This document shows positions 1 to 7,853 of a DNA stretch of 64,000 nt, one piece after another. Origin of the DNA: Ruminococcus sp. (GTDB lineage: Bacteria; Bacillota; Clostridia; Oscillospirales; Acutalibacteraceae). How positions within the stretch are numbered: the stretch's first letter is position 1; each line of letters opens with the position of its first letter. Made by a program: the position numbers and the translations under genes. The notes beneath the pieces were generated by a model. That model searched no databases. It worked only from the letters and a program-made list of their open reading frames with translations, and had not been told where the DNA came from. The stretch spans positions 521,005-585,004 of the forward strand of contig DPHV01000024.1 in the NCBI GenBank assembly GCA_003521625.1, given 5' to 3'.

Positions 1-292
1 CTGTGCCGATAATCGTTTTTGTCAGAAAATTCAGTCCGTTTTCAACTGCTCCCCAGATAAAAAGCGGAATGTTCATCAGAAAAATAAGCGTTCCTATCGG
101 GAGCGAGAACATAAAGTTGAGCATTGTTGCAATACCCGTAAGTCCTCCGGGGGCGATGTTGTTGGGCGAGGTAAATACAACTACCGACAGTGCGTATAAA
201 ACTGCACCGACGGCAATTATGACATAATCGACTACTGTCGTTCTTACTGTGTTCAAGGTCGGCTTGTGAAATTTGAATTCTGATTTTTTCAT
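1..292 (-). CDS. YitT-family membrane protein, 5' part only
   Basis: Reading on the minus strand from ATG at 292, an open frame of 97 codons runs off the window start without a stop. It begins MKKSEFKFHKPTLNTVRTT, then has a hydrophobic helix (VVDYVIIAVGAVLYALSVVV), the motif FTSPNNIAPGGLTGIAT and a second helix. A short basic N-terminus, a helix and then a conserved NxxxPGGxTGIA loop is what the YitT (DUF161/DUF2179) multi-pass membrane family looks like. The family is common in Firmicutes and its transport role is poorly defined. The ribosome-binding site is weak (AGAAGTG upstream of the ATG). The C-terminal DUF2179 domain would lie outside the window, so the assignment rests on the N-terminal third. 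Confidence 0.75.
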   Translation of the reverse strand, partial: MKKSEFKFHKPTLNTVRTTVVDYVIIAVGAVLYALSVVVFTSPNNIAPGGLTGIATMLNFMFSLPIGTLIFLMNIPLFIWGAVENGLNFLTKTIIGT

Positions 293-317
293 TATATCAC
301 TTCTATTCCGAAATATC

Positions 318-377
318 GGAAGCACTGATTAAATCGTTTGTGCAAATAACTTTTAGTGTGATTTATTCAGTGATTCC
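318..377. repeat. Short MITE-like palindromic element overlapping the 3' end of mrnC
   Basis: The left end GGAAGCACTGATTAAATCG and the right end GTGATTTATTCAGTGATTCC are near-perfect inverted repeats around a short spacer. The same ends bound elements at 23543-23595 and 46131-46302. The right arm, read on the minus strand, encodes the last residues of mrnC (ESLNKSH) and its stop. Unlike the other two copies, no clear 4-bp target duplication remains here, so this may be an old copy. Confidence 0.65.
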
Positions 378-766
378 ATATGTATAATCATACTGAAAAG
401 CTCATCAACCCTGTCCTTTTCGCCGTTTAGGTGGAGATAACCGAACAACGCTTCAAGTCCTGTTGCGCTGTGATAATCGGCTACACTGCCGTTTTTCGGT
501 GTGCATTTCGGGGCGGCATTTCTGCCACGCTTGTAAACCGAAAGCTCCCTTTCGGTTAAAGACGGCATTATCTGCTTTGCAAATTCAGCCTGACTTTTAC
601 AGTTTACAAGCGAAACCTTAATTTTGTTAAGCTCGCCGACAGGACGGTTTGCCTTGCGCACAAGGTACTCCCTGACAAGCAAATCGTACACTCCGTCACC
701 CACAAACGCAAGCGTAAGCGGTGAAATTTCATCTGTTTTTGTATGTGATACCGTAATATTTTCCAT
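353..766 (-). CDS. mrnC: Mini-ribonuclease 3 (MrnC)
   Basis: This 137-residue protein is a compact RNase III catalytic domain with no double-stranded-RNA-binding domain, as expected for the MrnC enzyme that trims 23S rRNA precursor ends in Firmicutes. Residues 20-30 read AFVGDGVYDLL with the metal-binding aspartate typical of the family, and EALFGYLHL near residue 107 carries the second acidic signature. It lies 26 bases downstream of obg on the same strand, so the two are probably co-transcribed. The last residues (ESLNKSH) are encoded by the inserted palindromic repeat at 318-377, so the original C-terminus has been replaced by element-derived codons. The catalytic core is unaffected. Confidence 0.92.
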   Translation of the reverse strand: MENITVSHTKTDEISPLTLAFVGDGVYDLLVREYLVRKANRPVGELNKIKVSLVNCKSQAEFAKQIMPSLTERELSVYKRGRNAAPKCTPKNGSVADYHSATGLEALFGYLHLNGEKDRVDELFSMIIHMESLNKSH

Positions 767-792
767 ATTCTACCCGTATATCTTAAAGAGAA

Positions 793-2064
793 TTAATCCA
801 TAAAGTCAAATTCAACGTCATAAATTGAAACTGTGTCGCCGTCGTTACAGCCCTTTTCACGCAGAGCGTCAATTACTCCGCCGTTGATAAGCACCTTCTG
901 GAAGTAGTTAAGGCTTTCGTAATCGTCAAAGTTAATGCCCTTCATAACCTGCAACAGCCAGTCAGCTTCTACGGTGTAAATACCGTTTACGTTCTTGATT
1001 GTCACGCTGTGGTCGTCAAAATCTTCCACATTTACAACAGGCGCAGGCTCTGCTTCGTAGTGAACAATCGGCGGAAGCTTTGAAAGCATTTCCTGAATTT
1101 TTTTGAGCATCGGGTCAACGTCATAGCGGATTGCCGCCATTATCGGGAAAAAGTCGTAGCCCTTTGACTCAACGTAATTCTTAAATTCCTCAATCTGCTC
1201 ATCTGTAGCCATATCACACTTGTTGCCTGCGACAATCATCGGTCTTTGTGCAAGCTCGGGATTGAACTTTTCAAGCTCCGCATTTATTGTTTCGAAGTCG
1301 TCAATCGGGTTTCTGCCCTCACTGCCCGAAACGTCAACAATATGAACGAGCATTCGGCAACGCTCAACGTGGCGCAAAAACTGATGTCCGAGTCCTGTGC
1401 CCTGCCACGCACCCTCAATAAGTCCGGGAATGTCAGCCATAACAAACGAACTGCCCTCGCCCATTGAAACAACACCGAGAACTGGAGTTATTGTGGTGAA
1501 GTGGTAGTTTGCAATTTCAGGCTTTGCCTGTGAAACAACAGAAACGAGTGTGCTTTTGCCGACATTCGGAAAGCCGACAAGACCGACGTCGGCGAGCAAT
1601 TTTAACTCAAGCACAACGTCAAATTCTTCACCCGGAAGTCCGGGCTTTGCAAATCGGGGAACCTGACGGACAGGCGTTGCAAAGTGGGGATTTCCCCAGC
1701 CGCCCTTGCCGCCTCTTGCGACAACATACGGCTCTTTGGTAGAAACATCGGCTAAAATTCTGCCTGTGCTTTCTTCCTTTACGAGAGTTCCGACGGGCAC
1801 ACGGATAATTAAATCCTCGGCATTTCTTCCTCGACATCTGCCGCCCCTGCCGTTTTCGCCCTTTGCGGCAAAGTACTTGCGCTTATATCTGAAATCTGCA
1901 AGCGTTGAAAGGTTTGAGTCGGCTTGAAAAACAACGTTTCCGCCTCTGCCACCGTCGCCGCCGTCGGGACCGCCTGCGGCTACGTATTTTTCACGGTGAA
2001 ACGAAACTGCGCCGTCACCGCCGTCGCCTGCTTTAATTTTAATTTTCGCTGTATCTACAAACAT
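793..2064 (-). CDS. obg: GTPase Obg/CgtA
   Basis: A 423-residue Obg GTPase acting in late 50S subunit assembly and growth control. Residues 1-155 form the glycine-rich Obg fold (GDGGDGAVSFHREKYV, GGPDGGDGGRGG). The G domain has the P-loop GFPNVGKST at 164-172, DIPG at 211-214 and an NKCD base-recognition motif near 280. The C-terminal 80 residues match the OCT domain found in Firmicutes Obg proteins. Length is normal (about 430). It normally follows rpmA directly, but here a 366-bp palindromic element and the rpmA terminator lie in between, so it probably needs its own promoter. mrnC follows 26 bases downstream. Confidence 0.97.
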   Translation of the reverse strand: MFVDTAKIKIKAGDGGDGAVSFHREKYVAAGGPDGGDGGRGGNVVFQADSNLSTLADFRYKRKYFAAKGENGRGGRCRGRNAEDLIIRVPVGTLVKEESTGRILADVSTKEPYVVARGGKGGWGNPHFATPVRQVPRFAKPGLPGEEFDVVLELKLLADVGLVGFPNVGKSTLVSVVSQAKPEIANYHFTTITPVLGVVSMGEGSSFVMADIPGLIEGAWQGTGLGHQFLRHVERCRMLVHIVDVSGSEGRNPIDDFETINAELEKFNPELAQRPMIVAGNKCDMATDEQIEEFKNYVESKGYDFFPIMAAIRYDVDPMLKKIQEMLSKLPPIVHYEAEPAPVVNVEDFDDHSVTIKNVNGIYTVEADWLLQVMKGINFDDYESLNYFQKVLINGGVIDALREKGCNDGDTVSIYDVEFDFMD

Positions 2065-2138
2065 AAAATGTACTCCGTTTTAAAATATAATTGACTAATC
2101 CTTTAAAAAATATAATATTATTGGAAATAATTGTGAGC

Positions 2139-2504
2139 TAAACCTTAATTTAATTCGGAATTCGGAATGCGTAATTCGGAATTTCGGTCGAGTGGATAGG
2201 TTGCGATAATTCAAAAGTATAGTGCCCGAATTTATTTATATGCGGCGTTGCCGCAAGCGTGAAATTATATTATTGTAGCGGCGAACTGTGTTCGCCATAA
2301 TGTATAAATTGTTTCACAATTTATACATAGGGACGTCTGGGAAGCCGTCCCCTACGGCAATAAAGGAATCGTTTGTATCACAATCGTATGGGACGGGTTC
2401 CCACACGTCCCTTTCACAAAAATTGCTATGCAATTTTTGTGTGGACACGGCTCGCCGCGTCCCTACGTCAACGTGTTATAATTCTAACGCTTAATTAAGG
2501 TTTA
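2139..2504. repeat. Array of palindromes bounded by inverted repeats, between rpmA and obg
   Basis: The segment starts TAAACCTTAATT and ends with its inverse AATTAAGGTTTA. Inside are several perfect short palindromes: GGCGAACtgtGTTCGCC near 2280, a 13-bp-arm hairpin built on ATGTATAAATTGT near 2300, GCGGCGttgCCGC near 2241, and CACAAAAATTGC paired with its inverse near 2416. Several GGGACG/CGTCCC units are interspersed. A stretch of about 74 bp (2262-2335) is repeated almost exactly at 41222-41295. No coding potential is credible. It looks like a composite non-autonomous or extragenic palindromic element. It fills most of the 527-bp gap between rpmA and obg. Confidence 0.7.
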
Positions 2505-2552
2505 GATTATCTAAAATAATAGATAACTAAATAATGTATTTATAGTATAAAC

Positions 2553-2578
2553 AAAAAGGGTGGATAAAATCCACCCTC
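2553..2578 (-). terminator. Rho-independent terminator after rpmA
   Basis: Read on the minus strand just past the rpmA stop, the stem GGGTGGAT pairs with ATCCACCC and is followed by a run of five T. This closes the rplU-prp-rpmA transcript and separates it from obg. Confidence 0.85.
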
Positions 2579-2591
2579 AAATGATTTATGC

Positions 2592-2876
2592 TTACTGCTC
2601 AACAGGGTAAACGCTTGCACGCTTTCTGTCTTTGCCAACACGCTCAAATCTTACAACACCGTCAATCTTTGCAAACAGTGTGTCGTCAGAGCCGATGCCT
2701 ACATTTTCACCGGGATGAATATGTGTGCCTCTCTGCTTTACGAGGATGTTGCCTGCGAGAACCTTCTGACCGTCTGCACGCTTAACGCCAAGACGCTTTG
2801 ATTCACTGTCACGGCCGTTCTTTGTAGAACCCATACCTTTTTTGTGAGCGAATAACTGAATGTTTATTTTAAGCAT
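2592..2876 (-). CDS. rpmA: 50S ribosomal protein L27 with cleavable N-terminal extension
   Basis: A 94-residue L27. After the extension [10 protein letters not shown] comes [16 protein letters not shown], the conserved N-terminus that reaches the peptidyl-transferase centre, then the canonical body [18 protein letters not shown]. In Firmicutes the extension is removed after the phenylalanine (here F9, before A10) by the cysteine protease Prp, whose gene lies 4 bases upstream. Keeping both the extension and Prp shows the processing step is conserved here. A strong terminator follows the stop. Confidence 0.97.
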   Translation of the reverse strand: MLKINIQLFAHKKGMGSTKNGRDSESKRLGVKRADGQKVLAGNILVKQRGTHIHPGENVGIGSDDTLFAKIDGVVRFERVGKDRKRASVYPVEQ

Positions 2877-2880
2877 TACC

Positions 2881-3198
2881 TTACACCTCCGAAATTTTCA
2901 CTTTAATATACTTTGTGTATTGCTCTGAAAGAGCAGTTAAATGAAGCCTTAATCCGTCTAAAACAACGGCTGATTTTTCGGCTTCACCCTTTGACAGACT
3001 TAAACTCATAAATCCGTCATTTTCGGTAACATCTGCATCAATATGCAGAATTTCGGTAATCGTGTTTGCTGTCATATATGCCGCAGAGCTGACTGCCGCA
3101 CATACAATATCACTGCCCTCTTCGGAAAATCCCGAATGACCCGATATTGTGAAACCGCAGATTAAATTATCCGAACAATTAAAAGTTACCGTAATCAT
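2881..3198 (-). CDS. prp: Ribosomal-processing cysteine protease Prp (YsxB)
   Basis: A 105-residue protein encoded between L21 and L27, the invariant place of Prp in Firmicutes. The catalytic pair is visible as [19 protein letters not shown], with His21 and Cys33. Its job is to remove the N-terminal extension of L27. Start and stop lie within 2-4 bases of the neighbours, so it should be translated from the rplU-prp-rpmA mRNA. Length and motif spacing are standard. Confidence 0.95.
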   Translation of the reverse strand: MITVTFNCSDNLICGFTISGHSGFSEEGSDIVCAAVSSAAYMTANTITEILHIDADVTENDGFMSLSLSKGEAEKSAVVLDGLRLHLTALSEQYTKYIKVKISEV

Positions 3199-3200
3199 AC

Positions 3201-3509
3201 TCAGGCTTCAATTGAAGTAATCTTAACCTGTGTGTAAGGCTGTCTGTGACCCATTGTTCTCTTCTCGCCTTTTTTGGGCTTGTAAGTAGCAACTCTGATT
3301 TTCTTGCCCTTACCGTTCTTTAATACTTCAGCAGTAACCTTTGCACCCTCAACAAAAGGAGTGCCAACCTTAATACCGTCGTCTGTGCCAACGGCTACAA
3401 CGTCGAATGTTACTGTGTCAGCTGCTTCAGCGTTAAGCTTTTCAACAAAGATTACTTCATCGTTTGTTACCTTGTACTGCTTACCGCCTGTCTGAATAAC
3501 TGCGTACAT
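3201..3509 (-). CDS. rplU: 50S ribosomal protein L21
   Basis: A 102-residue L21 with the characteristic start [14 protein letters not shown] and the C-terminal signature [18 protein letters not shown]. It is the first gene of the rplU-prp-rpmA operon. An AAGGATGG-like ribosome-binding site precedes the ATG, and a hairpin that may be an L21 leader lies upstream at 3543-3572. Confidence 0.97.
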   Translation of the reverse strand: MYAVIQTGGKQYKVTNDEVIFVEKLNAEAADTVTFDVVAVGTDDGIKVGTPFVEGAKVTAEVLKNGKGKKIRVATYKPKKGEKRTMGHRQPYTQVKITSIEA

Positions 3510-3542
3510 TTTAGTACCATCCTTTACAATAGACTCGCTATC

Positions 3543-3572
3543 TGTGGGTGGAGAAACTCACTTATAACCCAC
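3543..3572 (-). promoter_or_regulatory. Candidate L21 leader hairpin upstream of rplU
   Basis: On the minus strand about 35 bases before the L21 start, GTGGGT and ACCCAC form a 6-bp stem around a loop of about 17 bases. Firmicutes L21 operons often carry a structured autoregulatory leader. The position fits, but I matched only a stem, not the full consensus, and there is no T-run to make it a simple terminator. Confidence 0.4.
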
Positions 3573-3628
3573 AATATGCGGCTTATATACTATACCACAA
3601 AGAAAATGTATTGTCAACAATTTTTTCC

Positions 3629-4264
3629 TTATTTTTCAACTTCGCTCATAAAATACTTTTCGCTGTCCGAAACAGCCTGAATCTCGCCCGAGGTTGCGTC
3701 TGCAAGCTGTTTGTTGAGCTTATCGAGGTACTCGGGTTTTATGTGAAATTTTATGAGCACATCGGCTTCGTAAACGGTATCGTCAATCGTTGCTCCGATT
3801 TCCATAATAAGCGAAGAAACCTTGCCGTACTGATTGTAGCTGCAACGAGCCTGACACATAAGACAGCTCTGCATCATCACGACATTTCCTGCATCTAAAG
3901 CGACCTTTGCACCCTGTGAATATGCACGCACAAGTCCGCCCGTACCGAGCAGAACTCCGCCGAAGTAGCGGGTTACGACAATGCAGACATCGTATATTTC
4001 ATTTTTCGTGATTACGTCAAGCACGGGCATTCCAGCCGTACCCGAAGGCTCACCGTCATCGCTGTAGCGTTTTATGTTGCCCTCTCGCAAAGAATAGGCA
4101 TACACATTATGCGTAGCGTTCCAGTGCTCACTGCGCCTTGAGTTGATAAAATCAACCGCTTCCTGCTCGGTAGTAACAGGCTTGCAGTAGCCGATAAAGC
4201 GTGAGCGTTTTTCAGTAAACTCGGAATTAGATTCATTCTGAACGGTTTTGTAGTCTTTAGTCAT
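3629..4264 (-). CDS. YigZ/IMPACT-family protein
   Basis: A 211-residue YigZ-type protein (UPF0029/IMPACT N-terminal domain plus a C-terminal DUF1949 domain). Diagnostic stretches are EKRSRFIGYCKPV near residue 18, DDGEPSGTAGMPVLDV near 70 and VVTRYFGGVLLGTGGLVRAY near 96. The C-terminal part from about residue 130 is the ferredoxin-like DUF1949 half. The family is linked to translation and ribosome interaction, but no reaction is established. It is a stand-alone gene between rplU and rpmE, with about 100 bases on each side. Confidence 0.92.
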   Translation of the reverse strand: MTKDYKTVQNESNSEFTEKRSRFIGYCKPVTTEQEAVDFINSRRSEHWNATHNVYAYSLREGNIKRYSDDGEPSGTAGMPVLDVITKNEIYDVCIVVTRYFGGVLLGTGGLVRAYSQGAKVALDAGNVVMMQSCLMCQARCSYNQYGKVSSLIMEIGATIDDTVYEADVLIKFHIKPEYLDKLNKQLADATSGEIQAVSDSEKYFMSEVEK

Positions 4265-4330
4265 TATGATACCTCAAATAACTTCGTTAAGGCAATACCG
4301 CACAACTAACGGTTGTTGCCTCAAAGCAAA

Positions 4331-4356
4331 TAAGACGACGCCGAAGCGCCGTCTTA
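4331..4356 (-). terminator. Probable terminator after rpmE
   Basis: On the minus strand just downstream of rpmE, AAGACGGCGC and GCGTCGTCTT form a stem with a TTCG tetraloop, followed by ATTTG. The stem is strong and the T-run short. A second palindromic patch (AGGCAA...TTGCCT, 4286-4317) follows it. Confidence 0.7.
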
Positions 4357-4371
4357 ACAATTACATAAAAA

Positions 4372-4575
4372 TTATTTATCCATGCCGAAACGCTTTTTGA
4401 ATCTGTCAACACGTCCGCCTGTATCAACTAATTTCTGCTTTCCTGTGAAGAAGGGGTGGCATTTTGAACAAACTTCAACACGAATGTCCTTCTTTGTTGA
4501 ACCTGTTTCAATAACATTACCGCAAGCACAAGTAATTGTTGTCTGCTCATACTTAGGATGGATATTCTCTTTCAT
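4372..4575 (-). CDS. rpmE: 50S ribosomal protein L31, zinc-binding type
   Basis: A 67-residue L31 beginning [20 protein letters not shown]. Four cysteines in CACGN and [10 protein letters not shown] form the zinc site of the C+ L31 type, which tends to be replaced by C- paralogues under zinc limitation. The C-terminal [11 protein letters not shown] is standard. I chose ATG 4575 over the in-frame GTG at 4584 because the AGGTAGG ribosome-binding site is correctly spaced for it and the resulting N-terminus matches the family. Monocistronic, followed by a hairpin terminator. Confidence 0.96.
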   Translation of the reverse strand: MKENIHPKYEQTTITCACGNVIETGSTKKDIRVEVCSKCHPFFTGKQKLVDTGGRVDRFKKRFGMDK

Positions 4576-4655
4576 TATTTTCACCTACCTGTCTTTGCAC
4601 AATTAACAGAGTTATTATACTACATAACTTTACAAATTGCAAGTGTTTTTTAAAT

Positions 4656-5453
4656 TTATTCCTGATTTTTTTGAATTACGACATACTCCGAGTATTCTTC
4701 AAGGCTCATATTAAAGGAACGCATCTTCTTTGCGTTTTCAATTCCGACGTAACGATAGAGCGTTTTGTTTTCACCAATCTTGGTTACATCTTCCTTGTCC
4801 TTCGGGTATCGCTGAACAAAACCGAAGTTGATACATTCACGCTCAATGAATGCCGAGGTCTTTTTGTCCGTCATATCAAAACCGATAAGCAGTCCTGTCT
4901 GTGCCTCACTGCAACCGCCCTTTGGCACAAGCTTTTGTGCCGCCGCCTGCGCTCTAACTTCGGTATAATCGGGATTTGAGAGAAATTCGGAGAGCTTTTC
5001 ATTATACAGCTTTTCCTGCTCGTCAAAGGAAACGTAAGCCGAAACAAGCTTGATTTCAACGCCCGTCTCCTTTGCTCTGTCGCAGAAATTCTGAAGATTA
5101 TTTTCCGCAAGAGAATTAACCTTAAAATTGCCGTAACTTTTAAGCGTTGGCACATAGTCGGCAGGAAGAGGGGTGGCGGTGTTTACCACACGCAAAAGCT
5201 CCTCACTCTGTTCCTGTTCAAGCTGTTGTGCCGATTTTGTATCACCCTTATCGGCAAAAGCGTTGTAGGCAAAGTAACCGCCGACTGACAGTCCAGCAAC
5301 TATGATAACGACTGCTATTACTATGACAATTCGCCGTTTTGCTGTTGAAAACGGAAGTATTCTGCCTGTTTTTTCGGCTTTTGCCGCCTGACGTCTGCGC
5401 CGTTTGGAATCACGGTAGCGTTTCTTATCATACGGTGTAAGTCCGTAGGACAT
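4656..5453 (-). CDS. Membrane-anchored VanY/M15-fold protein lacking the zinc ligands
   Basis: A 265-residue protein with a very basic cytoplasmic N-terminus, one transmembrane helix at about 41-63 and an extracytoplasmic domain resembling VanY-type D,D-carboxypeptidases (LVSAYVSFDEQEKLYN near 137, then SEAQTGLLIGFD at 182-193 and YRYVG at 233-237). In active enzymes these motifs read SEHQTGLAVD and EPWHYRYVG. Here the zinc histidine is A184, the aspartate position is G191, and the catalytic glutamate and second histidine are N229 and L232. All the metal and catalytic positions are therefore missing while the fold motifs persist, which suggests a non-enzymatic peptidoglycan-binding or regulatory role. 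It sits alone between rpmE and thrS. Confidence 0.75.
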   Translation of the reverse strand: MSYGLTPYDKKRYRDSKRRRRQAAKAEKTGRILPFSTAKRRIVIVIAVVIIVAGLSVGGYFAYNAFADKGDTKSAQQLEQEQSEELLRVVNTATPLPADYVPTLKSYGNFKVNSLAENNLQNFCDRAKETGVEIKLVSAYVSFDEQEKLYNEKLSEFLSNPDYTEVRAQAAAQKLVPKGGCSEAQTGLLIGFDMTDKKTSAFIERECINFGFVQRYPKDKEDVTKIGENKTLYRYVGIENAKKMRSFNMSLEEYSEYVVIQKNQE

Positions 5454-5597
5454 ATTTCACCTGCTTTTTAGGTCGTTATATAAGTCGGTTATTGATTACA
5501 ATTCAGTATCTCGGTGGCATACATTTTTCTATATCTTTTGCAGAATACCACCTTAATACATTTGTTTTTTACAATTAATTCCGAATTCCGAATTAAA

Positions 5598-7541
5598 TTA
5601 CTTTATTGCCTTTGTGTTGATTTCTTCAACAGCCATTTCGATGAACTGTTCAAGCTTCATTGCGCCGAGGTCGCCCTCTTTTCTGTGACGAACAGAAACA
5701 GTCTGAGCCTCAATATCCTTATCGCCGATTATAAACATATAAGGAACCTTTTCAAGCTGTGCTTCACGGATTTTGTAGCCGATTTTCTCGCTTCTGCCGT
5801 CAACCTCAACACGCATACCCTTTTCTTCAAGAGCTTTTTTGATTTCATAAACGTAGTCAAGGTGTCTGTCGGCAACTGCAAGAAGCTTAACCTGAACGGG
5901 AGCAAGCCACATCGGGAACGCACCTGCGTACTTTTCAATGAGGAGAGCAAGAGTTCTCTCGTAGCAGCCGATTGAAGTTCTGTGAATAATGCAGGGAATT
6001 TTCTTTGTGCCGTCTTTGTCAACGTACTCCATACCGAATTTCTCGGCGAGCATCTGGTCAATCTGAATTGTGATGAGCGTATCTTCCTTGCCGTAAACAT
6101 TCTTAATCTGAATGTCGAGCTTAGGTCCGTAGAAAGCCGCCTCGCCTACACCTACCGAGTAAGGAATTTCAAGGTGCTCAAGAATTTTCTGCATCATATT
6201 CTGCGCTTCATCCCACTGTTCGGCTGTACCGATGTACTTTTCCGTATCGTTTGGATCCCACTTTGAGAAACGGTATGAAACATCGTCATAAAGTCCAAGG
6301 GTTTTGAGCATATATATTGCAAGCTCAAGACAGCTCTTAAATTCACCCTCAAGCTGTTCGGGGGTACACATAAGATGTCCTTCGGAGATTGTAAACTGGC
6401 GTACTCTGATAAGTCCGTGCATCTCACCGCTTGCCTCGTTACGGAAAAGCGTTGAGGTTTCGTTGTAGCGGAGCGGAAGGTCACGGTAGGAACGCTGACG
6501 GTTAAGATAAGCCTGGTACTGGAAAGGACAGGTCATCGGGCGAAGTGCAAAAACCTCGTCGTCCTTTTCGGGATCGCCGAGAACGAACATACCGTCCTGA
6601 TAGTGATCCCAGTGTCCGCTGATTTTGTAGAGGTCGCTCTTTGCCATATACGGAGTTTTTGTGAGCTGCCAGCCCCTCTTCTGCTCCTCGTCCTCAACAA
6701 ATCGCTGTAAAAGCTGAATAATTCTTGCGCCCTTCGGGAGAAGGATTGGAAGTCCCTGTCCGATCACCTCGGAGGTTGTGAAAAGCTCAAGCTCACGTCC
6801 GAGCTTGTTGTGGTCACGGCTCTTAGCCTCGGCAAGCATTTTGAGGTGCTCTTCGAGCATTGAAGCCTTCGGGAATGCAACGCCGTAAACTCGGCAAAGC
6901 TGTGCGTTGTTAGCGTCGCCTCTCCAGTAGGCACCTGTGCAGTTTGTAATTTCAATCGCCTTGATTACGGAAACGTTCATAAGATGAGGACCTGCGCAGA
7001 GGTCTGTGAAGTCGTCCTGCCTATAGAATGTGATGTTTTCGCCCTTATCGGAATGTTCCTTTGCAAGCTCTACCTTGTAAGGCTCATTCATCTCTTCAAG
7101 CTTTGCAACAGCATCCTCGGGTGAAAGCTCAAAGCGCTCAAGCTCAACGCCCGACTTAACGATTTTCTTCATTTCAGCCTTGATTTTTTCAAGGTCTTCG
7201 GCAGAAAACGGCTTTTCAACATCAAAGTCATAGTAGAATCCGCTGTCGATTGCAGGGCCGATTGCACACTTTGCATTCGGATAAAGCCTTTTTACAGCCT
7301 GTGCAAGCACGTGGGAAGCTGTGTGCCAGAAAGCCTTTTTACCGTCCGGGTCATCAAATGTAAGAAGCTCAAGCTTGCAGTCGCCTTTAAGCTCGGTGCG
7401 TAAATCTACAACCTCTCCGTCAACTCTTGCACAGCAGACTGATTTGTAAAGTCCTGCGCCGATTGATTTTGCAATTTCGGCAGGAGTAATATTGCTGTCA
7501 AATTCCTTAACTACTCCGCCTTTAAGTTCAACCTTAATCAT
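5598..7541 (-). CDS. thrS: Threonyl-tRNA synthetase
   Basis: A full-length 647-residue ThrRS that charges tRNA-Thr. Domains in order: TGS (1-62); editing domain with the HTASH motif (H73, H77) and the later CxxxxH-type residues; class II catalytic core with TCPFQYQ, FRNEASGEMHGLIRVRQFT and the motif 3 region GCYERTLALLIEKY; and a C-terminal anticodon-binding domain (PVQVKLLAVADRHLDY onward). Expression is governed by the T-box leader just upstream, which reads uncharged tRNA-Thr. The gene stands alone. Confidence 0.98.
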   Translation of the reverse strand: MIKVELKGGVVKEFDSNITPAEIAKSIGAGLYKSVCCARVDGEVVDLRTELKGDCKLELLTFDDPDGKKAFWHTASHVLAQAVKRLYPNAKCAIGPAIDSGFYYDFDVEKPFSAEDLEKIKAEMKKIVKSGVELERFELSPEDAVAKLEEMNEPYKVELAKEHSDKGENITFYRQDDFTDLCAGPHLMNVSVIKAIEITNCTGAYWRGDANNAQLCRVYGVAFPKASMLEEHLKMLAEAKSRDHNKLGRELELFTTSEVIGQGLPILLPKGARIIQLLQRFVEDEEQKRGWQLTKTPYMAKSDLYKISGHWDHYQDGMFVLGDPEKDDEVFALRPMTCPFQYQAYLNRQRSYRDLPLRYNETSTLFRNEASGEMHGLIRVRQFTISEGHLMCTPEQLEGEFKSCLELAIYMLKTLGLYDDVSYRFSKWDPNDTEKYIGTAEQWDEAQNMMQKILEHLEIPYSVGVGEAAFYGPKLDIQIKNVYGKEDTLITIQIDQMLAEKFGMEYVDKDGTKKIPCIIHRTSIGCYERTLALLIEKYAGAFPMWLAPVQVKLLAVADRHLDYVYEIKKALEEKGMRVEVDGRSEKIGYKIREAQLEKVPYMFIIGDKDIEAQTVSVRHRKEGDLGAMKLEQFIEMAVEEINTKAIK

Positions 7542-7559
7542 TGTTATTCTCCTTATCCA

Positions 7560-7835
7560 TAAAATATTATTTGATTAATAAATAAAAAAATCCCAATATT
7601 CCAAAAAGGAATATTGGGACGAAGTTACTCGTGGTTCCACCCGCATTCGGCAATAAAATTGCCCTCAAAAAACTTTAACGCAGTTATACGCCGCACCATT
7701 TCCTGTGCAGTCTCAAAGGTGGTAGAATGTAAGACCAAATACGGACTTTCCAGCATACAATCCGCTCTCTGAAAATGGCAATTTACAAACCGTGTCCTTA
7801 TCATCAATTTCTATTAGATTTATAATAGCACCGAA
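7560..7835 (-). promoter_or_regulatory. T-box leader of thrS
   Basis: The minus-strand leader of thrS carries the T-box core GGGTGGAACCACGAG (7628-7642), which pairs with the uncharged tRNA acceptor end. A Stem I region contains AGAGAGCGG and TGCTGGAA, and a candidate ACC (Thr) specifier lies around 7718-7723. It ends in an intrinsic terminator at 7591-7619 just before the thrS start. The 60-codon frame that crosses this leader is not a gene. The gap between thrS and 7854 is fully explained by this element. Confidence 0.9.
7591..7619 (-). terminator. T-box regulated terminator
   Basis: CCCAATATTCC and GGAATATTGGG form an 11-bp stem with a small loop, followed on the minus strand by TTTTTTT. 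The left arm can be engaged by the T-box antiterminator when tRNA-Thr is uncharged. Confidence 0.9.
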
Positions 7836-7853
7836 AAATCGTAATGTCAACAA

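Noticed and set aside
1..227. 74-codon plus-strand frame at the window start
   Set aside because: It is the shadow of the YitT-family gene on the minus strand, which has the better start and family motifs.
2288..2494. Frame starting MFAIMYKLFHNLYIGT, also seen at 41248
   Set aside because: Both are readings through the same palindromic repeat, with no ribosome-binding site. They are repeat DNA, not a conserved gene.
7625..7807. 60-codon minus-strand frame upstream of thrS
   Set aside because: It lies entirely inside the T-box leader and includes the T-box core sequence. The RNA structure explains the bases.
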